A DNA stretch of 64,000 nucleotides from Rhyacichthys aspro (Eukaryota > Chordata > Actinopteri > Gobiiformes > Rhyacichthyidae). The notes under the pieces are model-generated. The model was not told the origin of the DNA. It made no database searches and saw only the letters and a program-made list of their open reading frames with translations. Below, piece by piece: positions 1 through 10,475 of the stretch. Each line of letters starts with the position of its first letter. Within the stretch, counting starts at the first letter, position 1. The stretch covers positions 14,673,906 through 14,737,905 of the forward strand of contig CM072160.1 of NCBI GenBank assembly GCA_036850595.1. Direction: 5' to 3'. The position numbers and the translations under genes are program-made.

Positions 1-3000
1 AGGAAAGAGCAAACACTCCAGTTTCCTCCAGTCCAGGACCGAGGGTCACCATGGTGAAAGCAGCCAATCCCAAAAACACTGCTCCTCTGGTCAAAGACAA
101 ACAGGGACGTTTGAGGTAAGATTTCCTGCTTCTATCATTTAGAGAAATGTAAATAAAGACCAAATGAAACACTGTATCTAAGTTTGTCTGTTTGTTTATG
201 ACAGTGAGCAGTGTGAAATGGAGACACTGACCACTGAGAGGATCAAAAAAATAATCCTCCAGGTGCTGGAGGAGGGACAATTTGGTCAAGTGGTCAAGTG
301 TCAGGAGAAGGACGACAAGGCTGTGAAACTTCCCAACTCCACTCAAAACACTAAAAAGGAGGTAAGATTATTGTTAGATTAATGACATGATCATCTAAAT
401 AACTCTCAGCCAGCATTATTCCCTCACTCAGAGATTACAGGACATATTCTGAGGAGGGTCAGGCCGACCCATGAGCTTAAGTAGATGTGTGAATTGTTTA
501 TATCCCTGTCCTTAGGGCCTGGACCAGCACAACGTTGGGAAGTACCATGAGGAATTTGACTCTCGCCTCTGGAGGACTCTGGTGTTTGAGAAGCTGGACA
601 TGAGTTTGGCTGAGTACTTTGACCATCATGGCCTGATGCCCTTCAGTGACATCCGCTCTACCATCCAGCAGGTAGCACAAGAACACAGAACGAGTCTAAT
701 ACACATCTAAATTTGAAGATTGACTTTTAATCTGTTCATAAACTAAGTTGTAAGTTGTCTTGTGCAGGTGGCCACAGCGTTGGAAGCCCTGAGGACTGCA
801 GGGGTCATCCACACAAACGTAGAGCTGGAGAATGTAATGCTGTGTGATCACACCAAGCGTCCATTTGAAGTGAAACTCACTGGCTTTGGTTCGGCCATGT
901 ATAAGACCAAAGCTAAACAGGGCATGATAGTGCAGAATGTGAAGTACAGGTAAGCTTTTACAACCTGATATGTGCAGAAACTGTTCCTGTTGTTGAAATA
1001 TTGTGTTCATCCATCCTTCTATATTTCTGCCTTATTCAGGGCTCCTGAAATCATTTTAGGACTGCCATTCAACGAGGCCATTGATGTGTGGTCTCTGGGA
1101 AATATGATGGCGTCCATGTTCCTTGGCTTCAATATCTTCCCAGAACGGACTGAATTTGAGGCAGTAAGTCAACCAGAAAACGTCTATAGAGTAAGATCTG
1201 CACAAAACACTGTTATTGGCTTATATTATGATGTGTTTTTGTTTGTTTCAGCTGAAGATTATGTTGAAATTTTTTGATCTACCAGATCAAATTCTGGATA
1301 AAGGAAGAAATACAACATTGTTCTTCAATCACATTGGCAAGAGTTGGAAGTTTATGGTAAAATACATACAAACATACATAGATGGTCATAAATATTAGTT
1401 AAAGTTAAACAGCTTTTTAAATTTCTCACTTATTTCCATTTAGACTGCCAAAGAGTATGAAGAGTGTCATAAATTGTCCCCTGGAGACATAAAGACACAC
1501 TTCACGGAAGCTTACAGCACACTAATTGAACTGATAGTGGTATGTATGAATGTGGTACTTAGTAACCATTGTTAGTTATATATAAATATATATACCAACT
1601 GTTCTTCATCGTCCATAATTAACCACAATTACCTCCTTGTTTTCTAAACTAGGCTCATGCTGGACCTCTCTTGAATGAAGGAGAAGAACTTCTTGATTTC
1701 CTGGATCTGTTGCATTGCATGCTTCGAATGAATGAGGCTCACAGGTTCACCCCCGCTCAAATCCTGAGACATCCATTTATTTCAAAAGGACGGTCTTGGT
1801 AAGTGTCTATGAACTTCTCAGTGTGTAAATCAAAGCTAAAATAATACATGAAGAGTTGTAACACAGCATTTGTTTGTGTGCTGTGTCTGTAGTGCTCAGA
1901 GTGAGATGGAGGAGAAACCAGAGCAGCAGCAGCATGTCAGCACAGTCCAGGACGAAGCAAGAAGTTCACCAAAAGTGATCCTGGTGAAACCAGCCTCACC
2001 AGAAAACACATTATCACTGGACGAGGACAACGAGGATTGTGTCAGGTGAGAATATGCTTTGGTTTTGAGTAAAGTCAAGGATTACACAAAGTCAAGGTTG
2101 TGTAGGACTAAAAAAACATCTAGTGACGAGAGAGAAGAGGGTCGTGCAGTGATTGAAACAGAAATTAAAACATTTTGTGATATGAACTGTACATCAGTAG
2201 TGCAGTAACTTTCACAGTTGTGTAATCTGAACTGCATCTTATTTTAAGAAAAAAGAATTTGATTTTATTCTTCTGTGTATGCCATTAGTGTACAGAGTGG
2301 ACCAGAGAAGACAGTAGAAACACCAGAGAACGTCAGCCTGGTCCATGAAAAAGCAAACACTCCAGTGGCCTCCAGTCCAGCATCAGGGGTCATCATGGTG
2401 AAGGCGGCCTCGCCTGAGAACACTTTTACACTGATCGAGGACGACCAGGAACAGTTTAGGTAAGACAAGTAAATACTACTTAAAATAATGACATAAAATG
2501 TAAGTTAGGGTGCTTGTGTACATAGGGTGAACAGATTAATACAAACCAAATGTGGGACCACAAGTCTGTTTGTGTGGGACAATGTGGGAGAATGCGGGAC
2601 ACTTACTGAGCTGTGTTATATTTAGCCATATTTTCTGTGTTTCGTTCCAAATAAGAGACATTCTATTTAGTTGTTTGTGGCTTTGCATTGTGGGCGGAGC
2701 GGCCAGGAGCTGTCAATCAAACTGCACACTCCACTTGAATAAAGCTGACTGATTGAAAGCCTTTCAATGACAGTATTTCCTATTTCGTTACTACTGGACA
2801 AAGCAGAGTTGGATCTTTTTCAAACTATCTACAGCCAATCAAAAGCAGGACATAGACTCAGTTTGTGGGACGCATGATTTGTGTTGATAAAGCTGTGCAG
2901 TCCCACGCACAGTGGGTGATCAGAAATGAAATATATGATTGCATCCTTTTGTGTGTGTCTTTAGTGTCAAAAGTGGACCAGAGAAGACCCCTGAAAAAAA

Positions 3001-3354
3001 TGAGCACTTCAGTCGGTGTAGCTCCGAACCAAGGGTCATTGTGGTTAAAATGGCCACACCAGAAAACACCACGACCCTTGATGAGGACGAGAAGCCCAAA
3101 CCAACACCAGAGACTGAGTCAAACGTCCTCAGCAACGACGCTGTGTCAGAAGTGTTTACTTCAGGTAATATTTAGTCTCATGTTGACCACCGTCACTGAT
3201 TCTAAAGGCAGACCAATTAATACAGATTCATTATTAAAATGTGTGTTTAGGTGTCGTTGCATCAAAGAGGAAAAAGAAAAACGGCTTTCGTCGCATCTTC
3301 TCCTGGATGAGAAAGAACCTGTGCTGCTTCTGCGCAGACGTCGAGGAGGAGTGA
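1..3354 (+). CDS. HIPK-like pseudokinase, 3' part of gene (12 exons in window)
   Basis: Exons read as 1-115 (5' end outside), 205-361, 516-671, 768-949, 1040-1163, 1252-1356, 1444-1539, 1653-1798, 1893-2045, 2289-2459, 2965-3164 and 3251-3354. All have GT-AG borders and agreeing phases, giving 568 residues to the stop. The kinase domain (exons 2-8) resembles homeodomain-interacting protein kinases: glycine loop EEGQFGQV, AVK lysine, activation segment ending RAPEIILGLPFNEAIDVWSLG, and a C-lobe ending RHPF. The catalytic loop reads IHTNVELEN instead of HxDLKPEN and the DFG motif is TGFG, so both catalytic aspartates are gone. The stretch between the VAIK-like lysine and the hinge is about 14 residues shorter than in HIPKs, so helix C looks reduced. 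Phosphotransfer is therefore unlikely; a scaffold or regulatory role is inference. The tail has repeated linker exons, then a basic and Cys-rich end. The exact orthologue is unknown. Confidence 0.85.
1893..3164 (+). repeat. Repeated linker exons within the HIPK-like gene
   Basis: Exons 1893-2045, 2289-2459 and 2965-3164 each encode a diverged copy of one module: VILVKPASPENT..L.ED, VIMVKAASPENT..LIED and VIVVKMATPENT..LDED. The exon at 1-115, upstream of the kinase block, encodes a fourth copy (VTMVKAANPKNT). Copies 1-115, 1893-2045 and 2289-2459 end in phase 2 with 'ag'; the next exon supplies 't' to make Ser (before the kinase block, and for the second and third tail modules). Modules could thus be added or skipped without frameshift. 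Their function is unknown. Confidence 0.8.
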
Positions 3355-4737
3355 AGACTGGACTCAGGATCTGTCAAAAGAAACTCCATTGGGCTTATTT
3401 ATGGTTAAAGTCGTCTTGTGGTCAGACTCAGATTATCAGTTTGAATGTTAGGAGCAAATTAGAAACGATCTATGGTAAATCACCAGCTTCATAACACAGC
3501 AGAGCAAGACTGTGTTTTTATCAATCCAGGCAATAATGGGGTCAGGACAGAACTACACATTTGTAATAGTTTTGCTCCAATGTCGACCTCGTATGGCCTG
3601 AGCTGATGACAACACAGTCTCTCTCAGTGGTGTCATGAAGCTGCTGATTCACCACAGATTGTTTCCAATTGCTCTTTACATTTTTGCTGAGAATCTGGGT
3701 TCGACCACAATTCGATAATGACCAGTTTTAGGATTAAGCCTGTGGGTTTTATGTGTGTACATGTGTACACACATAAAACCCACAGGCCTAATCCATATAC
3801 AAACATTAATAAAGAAATAAATATAATAAATCAATAAAAAAAATGTTTTAATGTTTTTCATGTATTATGTTATTTAATTTACAGCAGTAAAAACTGCTAA
3901 GATATATGAAGTTGTTTCCTGAAAACAATGCAGTCAGTATTTCTAACTCTACTGTTCTCTCCATTTTAGGTTTTGTATTATAAAATAAAATCATGTACAA
4001 TTTACATACAATTCAGCACTAGACTTGTTGTGTTTTGTGTGGCTCTGATAGCATGAGGACACGGTAAAAAAAGAGAGAGAGATTGTAATGTATCCTACCT
4101 GTAATTCATTTTAGTTGATGATTTTGTTCAGATCTATGAATTCAGTTCTAACTATGCTAACACATACAGAGTAGCATCTTGCAAAAACAGCAGCACAACA
4201 ATACAGTAACACAATGGGTTAATTGAGTGTAACACAAAACACGCAGCAGACATTTGTCAAAAAATGTCCATCAAAGCAACAGACTACAGTATAGTCAGTC
4301 AAAAAGGACAGATCTGCTCAGTTTGTGGGTGATAACCTTGTTTTCATACCGCTAGCGCATCCAAGACGAACTCAGAATTAGGATGCAGCCGGAAGAATAA
4401 ACAAGAAGATGGAATACCCCAGAGCAACAGAGAGAACGGAGGCAGCAAGCTCCAAAAGTCAGGCACTAATAAAAAGCGACTGAACGCACAAGCAAGCTGC
4501 ATGTTGGCCCTGATTTAGTTATTCCAACTCATTTCAAAGGTTCTCCTAAACCAACAGACACTGAGATGTTTTCTCACTCTCCTCTCATCAAAGAACCTGC
4601 ATTTCACCAGTACTTTTGATCGCAGAAGACATTCTCACTATCATCTAAGTGTGAGAAAACCCATTAGTGTGTTCTGATCTTATAGGTCTCTTTTTTAGCA
4701 ATATAGTGGGATACGTTGGCAGACATGTATTAGATAT
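3355..4737. other. 3' flank of kinase gene and intergenic DNA
   Basis: The first part is presumably 3' UTR. Several AATAAA-type signals lie at about 3808-3840, just after a long palindrome. I see no coding sequence or recognisable element from about 3,900 to 4,737. Confidence 0.5.
3731..3794. repeat. 64-bp near-perfect palindrome in the likely 3' UTR
   Basis: The left arm begins GGATTAAGCCTGTGGGTTTT and runs into GTGTGTACAT. The right arm is its reverse complement, ending AAAACCCACAGGCCTAATCC, with one mismatch near the outer end (AAG/CCT). There is essentially no loop. In RNA it would form a hairpin of about 30 bp just before the AATAAA cluster. Confidence 0.85.
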
Positions 4738-4995
4738 GTCCATGTGAAAGGGTTATATTTTCCCCTTTCACTGAGTCCTATTCTTTATATGTTGGAATTA
4801 TGTTGATTTGATTTTATTGATTATGTCTGTTATTCTTTCTTTATTGCTTAGTTGAGCTGTTTTGTGATTTCTCTGTTTTGTTTATTGTGGGGTGCTGTCA
4901 GCTGAGAATCAGGGGGAGAGTGGGGACACCTGTGTTCATCGGGCTGCAGCACTGGGAATCAGTTTAGAGGGGAGTTACATTTATGTTTCTTTTAA

Positions 4996-6069
4996 CCCTC
5001 CTGTTGTCCTCATTTTCTGTATACACCCTGTGTCCTCCGGGTCAAAATGACCCGTCTTCACTAAACCCCCAATATAAGCAGCTTAATTGAATTTTAAACC
5101 AATTTCTCTTGTTGAAGAAAATTGTCATTACCAAAATTTGTGAATACCTGAGTTTTCCCTCTTCACTTGTATTTCTATAGTTTAAGAGAAAGTGCAAAGG
5201 AGTTTGTGATTTTTTTCTCCTTCTTTCTTTTTTTTTTCCATGAAATTTAAACAATGAAATGAAAAATTCCACCTTAGACTGAAGGGCACTATGCAAGTGC
5301 ACAGCCCTTGAGCTTTCAAACGGCATACCTTGTGGGTCCTGGGGTCTCTTTATGATGTTTTGTTCTGTACCTCTGTGTTGGTCATATGTGCTGAGGACAA
5401 TTATTTTGTATTTTTTGAAAGGAAAGTTCTCTTTCAGCTTCAGGGTTTTCTTCTTCTTCTGAAGAGGATTCATCATGATCTGGGTTGTATTCCTCCCCAT
5501 CTCTTCTTCTGATATCTCACTTCTTTCTGAATCAGAGTTGTCTTGCTGGAATCTAAAAATAGCTTTAGAGCTCTTCAGGTTTAACGACTTGGCTTCAGAC
5601 AAGAGAATTGGGGTCCTGTTTAGACCTTTATAACCTCTAAACACAAAAAAGCTCTGCAGTCTGCAGACACCACCTATCTTGTGTTGTTTACGTCTGCTAC
5701 TGTCTTGTTCACGTACTACTAATTGATCTGAGATAATAAAGGACAGAAGTTAGAAGACCACCTGATGTCTTGTTTACTTCTGTACTGATTGATAGACACA
5801 ACTAAAACTTTGTAAAATTCTGTGGTGTGCAAATAACTCACCCTTATTTCAACTCTTTTGCCTCACGGGTCATTTTGACCGAAAACCTTTGTACTTTTTT
5901 GTACAGCTTACATGGAAATGTGAATAAAAGCAACATTTCACTTTTTCTACTGTTGGGGCCAATCTAGGAAAAGTCATAAAATTTCAAGTTAAAAAAATAT
6001 CGTTTAGGGGATTTTTTTTTGGTTTTTAACACAGTGACGGGTCATTTTGACCCGAGGACAACAGGAGGG
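4996..6069. mobile_element. piggyBac-like non-autonomous element, 1,074 bp
   Basis: The ends are 16-bp perfect terminal inverted repeats, CCCTCCTGTTGTCCTC and its complement. They are flanked by TTAA at 4992-4995 and 6070-6073, the piggyBac target-site duplication. Copies of the palindrome GGGTCAAAATGACCC lie at 5039-5053 and 6039-6053, with a slightly altered copy at 5867-5880. The piggyBac DDD transposase core is absent, so it is a deletion derivative. It is inserted inside the solo LTR at 4743-6459. Confidence 0.88.
5042..5644 (-). pseudogene. Possible transposase N-terminal remnant inside the piggyBac element
   Basis: A 200-codon open frame within the element, oriented minus. It contains an acidic Ser-rich stretch (DNSDSERSEISEEE) of the kind found near the N terminus of piggyBac transposases, followed by a Lys-rich stretch. 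No DDE/D catalytic core follows, and the frame ends close to the element end. It could be a decayed N-terminal fragment or a chance frame. Confidence 0.3.
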
Positions 6070-6464
6070 TTAAAGGGGTATTTTCATTATTGTATTGATG
6101 TGTTAATTGTATTGCTTTGAATATAGTTTGAGTATGGTGTGATTTCTGTATTGATTATTGCAGTTGTGTTGGGTTTTGTTTTGTTAGGGCCCAGTTTCAC
6201 CTTCCTCCCTTCCCTGGAGGCTAATGGTGCCTTCCAGGCAGGTGAGGCTGTGAAAGGTGTGAGAATTGAGAGAAAAGAGAGAGGCAGTTTGCTGTGAGGC
6301 TGCACTGTTCATTTTTGTTGGTCTTCTGTTCTTTTTTTTTAAGTCCTAGGATGTTTCTGTTGTTTAAAGTTCTTCTTTTGTAAATAAATTCACTTTTTTG
6401 AGCTCTACTCCAGCCTGACAAATCTGCTTTTTCCAAAAACATCCAGTTTTTACATCACAGTCCA

Positions 6465-9400
6465 AATTATAATGTGTTTTATATCCCAATTTGGTAACAC
6501 TTTAGATTACAGCTCAATACCTACTAGGTACACAGAATACTATCAAAGTACATTTGGTGCATTGTGTATAACTTCATTTCCTTAGGTTTTTCAAAATGTG
6601 GGCGATATTATGGGGATTTCTGTAACAATGTCTGGAAAAAATACATACATCCATACAAACAACTCTTTGAAAGAAGTGATGTTATTTCATTTTTATTGGC
6701 ATTACAGCTTTACATAATATAATTATATAAACATTACATGAAAATACACCAGATTTCACAGCATTTGTTCAATAGTAACTCTCAAGCTTTGCATCACTGT
6801 CATCACCACCTTGATTAGCAACTTCTTTTTTTTTTTTTTCACTGAAGCAAACAGTTTTTTATTTCTCTGTTTTGCCTGCTTCGCTCCACCGTCTGGAATG
6901 TTAGTCAGTATACTGCAATTAGCGTGGATTAGGTGTCAGCTTCTCTGGCATGTGATCACAAATTATCTACAGAAAACCGTTTATGTGCCTTGAAAATAGG
7001 ATCATTTCTGTAAAAGGCACCCCCACTGACTAGTCTTCTGTGGATAGAACTGTCCTCAAAACATACATCTTCAAATATCTTACAAAACAGTAGAAGAAAT
7101 TCAACAACTTTTTTTTTTAATACTCAGCTTTTGCTTAATTTTCTCAGACGGGCTGTGGCCAAAATGTGTTCTCAAGCTCAAAATCTACTCTTTGCTTTGG
7201 CAGACCTTAAGACCTTAAGTAAATACATGTCTAATTCAGAGCGGAAGAAACATTAGGTCGTCTTGTGTTGTGTTACGCAACGTCTGACGCCCGAGGGTGG
7301 TGCTAAACAGTGCAGTCCCAGGTGAACTGTGCTGCACCTGTTTATCCCATGGCCATTTGTGTTGGACTCTTAAATAAACTTAATTCGTGTGCGCTCAAGT
7401 GTGTGTGAGAGAGGAGTCGGCCGGGTGAGTGTGAGGACACCAGATGGCAAGCACTGACCCTTTAGGCTTCCGTCTCTCCTCTGTTTGACGTAACCAGGTA
7501 CAAAAGTCAGGGGCTTCTGCACGAGTAGCAGATTAACTCTGCTCCTCTCCTCAAATGCTGGCACAAAAGAGTCGCAAAATATTAGTGTTATTGCTCAACC
7601 ACATTGTTTTGCTGTTGTTCCTAAGCATATTCTTAATCTCATTTGTTCTAAGTGACCACTTTAAGACCAAAATACCCTCAGTACCGAGATCAAGTCATGA
7701 CCGAGACCAAGACCATGGCAGTGTGAGACCGAGTGTATGATACATAGGAAGACATTCTGAGGAAATATTATCAAATTCAAACACTAATCTTAGACCAGAC
7801 TCGTGGAAGGAAGAGTAAGAGGGATGTTTTTTAATTAATAAGATAAAGACAAATTTTCAGAGGAACAATGTGAACAAATTAATTAGTTTTAGTCTTGGCT
7901 GGTCTTCATTTAAAATACTTTAAAAGTTTGAGACCAAGATAAAAATGACTTCCTCCACAAAGAGTTGTCTGTGAACTGCTAGATTAGTTTCTGCAGAGCA
8001 AATAAAACATTGCTTGAGTGCCACTTTGGAGCTCACTTAAAAATTTAGCTCAACAAACCGTGTACAGTTAGTGGATGTGACAGTAAATGTGTTGTCACAC
8101 AGATCCTCCTTTGCTTAGGGCAGAATTTCCTGATGAGTGTAGAAGGATCACGTAAAATTACCTTCTGGAAAGAGATACAAGTACTTTGTGTGCTCTTGTG
8201 CTACTTGCAGTGATGGGCTTTCATAATGTAGGACGATTAAGGGGGAACATTGCTTCAAGTTTGAATAAAAGACGCTTAGGTTATAGTTAATTACACAATA
8301 GTTTTTAAATAGGGAGCTGCCTAAGTGATCTCAGAGACCACTGAAAGAATACAAGTCCATAGGAGTAGCTGTAGTTGTTAGATTGCAAATAAAAGTAAGT
8401 AAGTGCACTATAATGTGAAAAACTCAACTACATACAAAATTCACTGGTGTGTACAAGTTAATAGTAGTCATTTTGTTTCTGGCAGGCATGGTGTTGATAC
8501 TTTTACAAAGCGTACATACGCATAGGAACGAAAAGTCCCACTGTTTATAAAAATAGACTGTGTGTGCAAACACCTTTTGTGGAGTGTTTCATTCCATACA
8601 CTTCAAATGTCCCACAGTAATACCTTATATTAAATAAACAGGCCCAATTCACTCCAAAATGACTCAATAGAGAACTCAGACTAAAACTAAGAACATCCAC
8701 ACACAATGTAACTCGGAAGATTACAATACAATTATTATGGAAGTAGTTAGGCTTGCAGGAATTAAAAATAACAGCAGGTGATCAGTTATTGGTCTTTCAC
8801 TTTAAGAAACCACTTCTGCTTTTGAGTCTTTCACTCAGTGTCCATTCACCTTTGGGCACAAATAAATGGAAGTCATATGAAGTTATTCTTTGTGGAAGCT
8901 CTTTGTTGTTCTATGTCTTTTCTGGTGTTAGCTTGTTGGTGGAGAGCAGAATGACCAGGATAAAATGTAGATTCAGACCCGTTCCTCCCGTTCGCCTGTC
9001 AGCAGACGTTAGCGTTGCTCCTTTGTTTGAGACACAGAGCTTAAACTTCAAATCATATCCACAGTGACACGCCGCCTCCATGAAACCACTGTAAGTCAAT
9101 CCCTGGGAGATCCCTGTGCCTTTGTGGCTTTGGGGCCAGATGGCGAGGCCTTGTACGGGGCTTTTGGGTCGGCTTTTGTCACGCAGTTCTCCCTGGTTCA
9201 CTGTGATTTCCTCCAAACTTTTACGCTCCATTGTAGAGACCTGCCTCAGTATGCTGTCTCTCTTTGTCTGATATTGTCTCACTTGTGCACGTTGCCCTCT
9301 TTGAAGCTGCCCCGTGTCTGGCTTACACATCCAATCACAGAAACATGACACTAGAAAATAGACTACAACTCTGGCACACAAACATTCCACTGAGAGGTCT

Positions 9401-9599
9401 TTGCTGAATGAAGTATCAGTAGCATCTGGTGCCATGTTGGAAAACGTCGGTACAGATAGGAGAATATCAGTATATCAGTGTATAGTCAGTGTGTAACAAT
9501 GATTATAACGTGAACTGTTGTGGTTAAACTTGTAACAGGAGGAGCTACATGTGCAAAGTTAAGTTAGTATTAAAGATTACTGGTAGTGAAGCAGATTGG
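6465..9599. other. Intergenic DNA, no supported gene
   Basis: AT-rich sequence with homopolymer T runs. The segment at about 7,260-7,400 has an LTR-like look (AATAAAC near 7,373) but I could not find ends or a duplication. The part nearest 9,599 is probably the 3' UTR of the minus-strand microprotein gene at 9600-9722. Open frames here, including 174 codons at 8911-9435, show no recognisable domain. Confidence 0.5.
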
Positions 9600-9722
9600 T
9601 CATATAGAAGTGTAAATATAGACAAAGACCAACAAGAGGAGGTTCAGTACGATCCCAATGACCCCCAGCACAGCCAGGAACCTCTCCTCTGGGGTGCTCA
9701 GGTACGAACACGTTAGTTCCAT
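9600..9722 (-). CDS. tunar-like: TUNAR-like microprotein, copy B (40 aa)
   Basis: A 40-codon frame encoding a short acidic/polar N terminus with STPEER, then one hydrophobic helix FLAVLGVIGIVLNLLLLVF and the end VYIYTSI. It aligns without gaps to the neighbouring copy at 10277-10444 over the last 26 residues shared by both. It also matches human pTUNAR (remembered core LGIIGTILNL...FVYIYTTL). The family product is an ER membrane microprotein reported to act with SERCA2 in neural and beta-cell calcium handling. A splice acceptor (TTCTTTTCTTTGTAG) ends at 9746, 23 bp before the ATG, so this is a 3' coding exon with a spliced leader. The luminal/cytosolic N terminus is much shorter than in the other copy. 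Expression is not shown. Confidence 0.8.
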   Translation of the reverse strand: MELTCSYLSTPEERFLAVLGVIGIVLNLLLLVFVYIYTSI

Positions 9723-9745
9723 GTAAACTCTGTTTTTGTGAAAAG

Positions 9746-10276
9746 CTACAAAGAAAAGAAACTGGTTTTCACCTTGTATTTAAATATATCTGTTGTGTTT
9801 TAAATGGTAGTTTTGAGCTAACTTTTTTCTGTTTATTTGGTCAAGTGATAATTTGTGTAAAGTATCTGGCAGTTTAAATAGTTAATAAAAAATAGTTTCA
9901 TTCATTAATCAGATCCACTCATCTCCTCCAGCTGTCATATTACACAGCAGATGTGGTCTCGATAAAAGCAGACACATGTGACTAACTGCACTGGACGCAC
10001 TGTCAACAGTCATTTGAAGCTGTCTTGTAGCCTCTTGTTCCCTCAAAGTGAACATGCAGTTGACCGCACAAGTTAGTCTGTGTAGTCTGACAGTCTTTAT
10101 GACAAAGTGGAGCTGTCTCGAAGGACTTTTCTCTCATGCAGGTGTGAAGAATATGTCTCCTCTCCTGAAGAGCACACTGTGAACCATCCACTGAAAAATC
10201 TAGTGTGTAAATTCTCAAAGAGGAAGACGGCAGTGTTGGTCAAGTTTGTGGACAGTGTGAGTGTGGTCATGAAGTC
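9746..10276 (-). other. Spacer between the two TUNAR copies; 3' UTR of copy A
   Basis: Minus-strand sequence following the copy A stop. A minus-strand AATAAA (plus TTTATT at about 9833) could end the copy A transcript roughly 90 bp before the copy B acceptor. No other coding sequence is supported here. Confidence 0.45.
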
Positions 10277-10444
10277 TTATGTGACAGAGGTGTAGATGTA
10301 GACGAATATGACCACCAGAAGATTGAGGATCGTTCCGATGATACCCAGCACGGCTAGAATCCTCTCCTCGCGGTCGTTATTGGAGTCGTCCTCTCTTGCG
10401 TGAGTGCTGCAGACATAGCGGCTGCCGGGTACCATGGTTACCAT
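10277..10444 (-). CDS. tunar: TUNAR microprotein, copy A (55 aa)
   Basis: The frame starts MVTMVPGSRY, has an acidic segment (REDDSNNDREER), then a single transmembrane helix ILAVLGIIGTILNLLVVIF and the tail VYIYTSVT. Human pTUNAR (48 aa, recalled) has the same plan and nearly the same helix, including LGIIGTILNL and FVYIYT. The family member acts in the ER membrane and is linked to SERCA2 and neural calcium. A strong acceptor (CTCTCTCTGCAG) ends at 10476, 31 bp before the first ATG; a second in-frame ATG at 10433-10435 could also be used. The coding sequence is one exon; upstream leader exons are non-coding. Mammalian TUNAR was first described as a lncRNA, so automatic annotation may miss this gene. 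It lies on the same strand as copy B, 554 bp from it. Confidence 0.9.
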   Translation of the reverse strand: MVTMVPGSRYVCSTHAREDDSNNDREERILAVLGIIGTILNLLVVIFVYIYTSVT

Positions 10445-10475
10445 CACAGAACCCCACCCCCACAGGGCGTGACGC

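Larger units (their letters stand above)
4743..6459. mobile_element. Solo LTR of an LTR retrotransposon, interrupted
   Basis: The element begins TGTGAAAGGG and ends TTTACATCACA (TG...CA, with TGTGA/TCACA terminal inverted repeats). It is flanked by an identical 5-bp duplication GTCCA at 4738-4742 and 6460-6464, as expected for LTR integration. Without the nested piggyBac element and its extra TTAA it is about 639 bp. An AATAAA lies at 6383-6388 in the 3' part. A short inverted repeat (GTGAAAGGG / CCCTTTCAC) occupies 4744-4771. No internal retroelement genes or second LTR are visible, so this is a solo LTR left by recombination. The superfamily is undetermined. Confidence 0.75.

Noticed and set aside
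2525..2905. Repeat-like segment in a kinase-gene intron (GGGTGAACAG..., repeated GTGGGAC)
   Set aside because: It resembles a known hAT MITE type, but I found no matching terminal inverted repeat or duplication, so no element is called.
8911..9435. 174-codon minus-strand open frame
   Set aside because: No recognisable domain. It lies in the probable 3' flank of the TUNAR copy B exon, its composition looks non-coding, and a plus-strand frame overlaps it.
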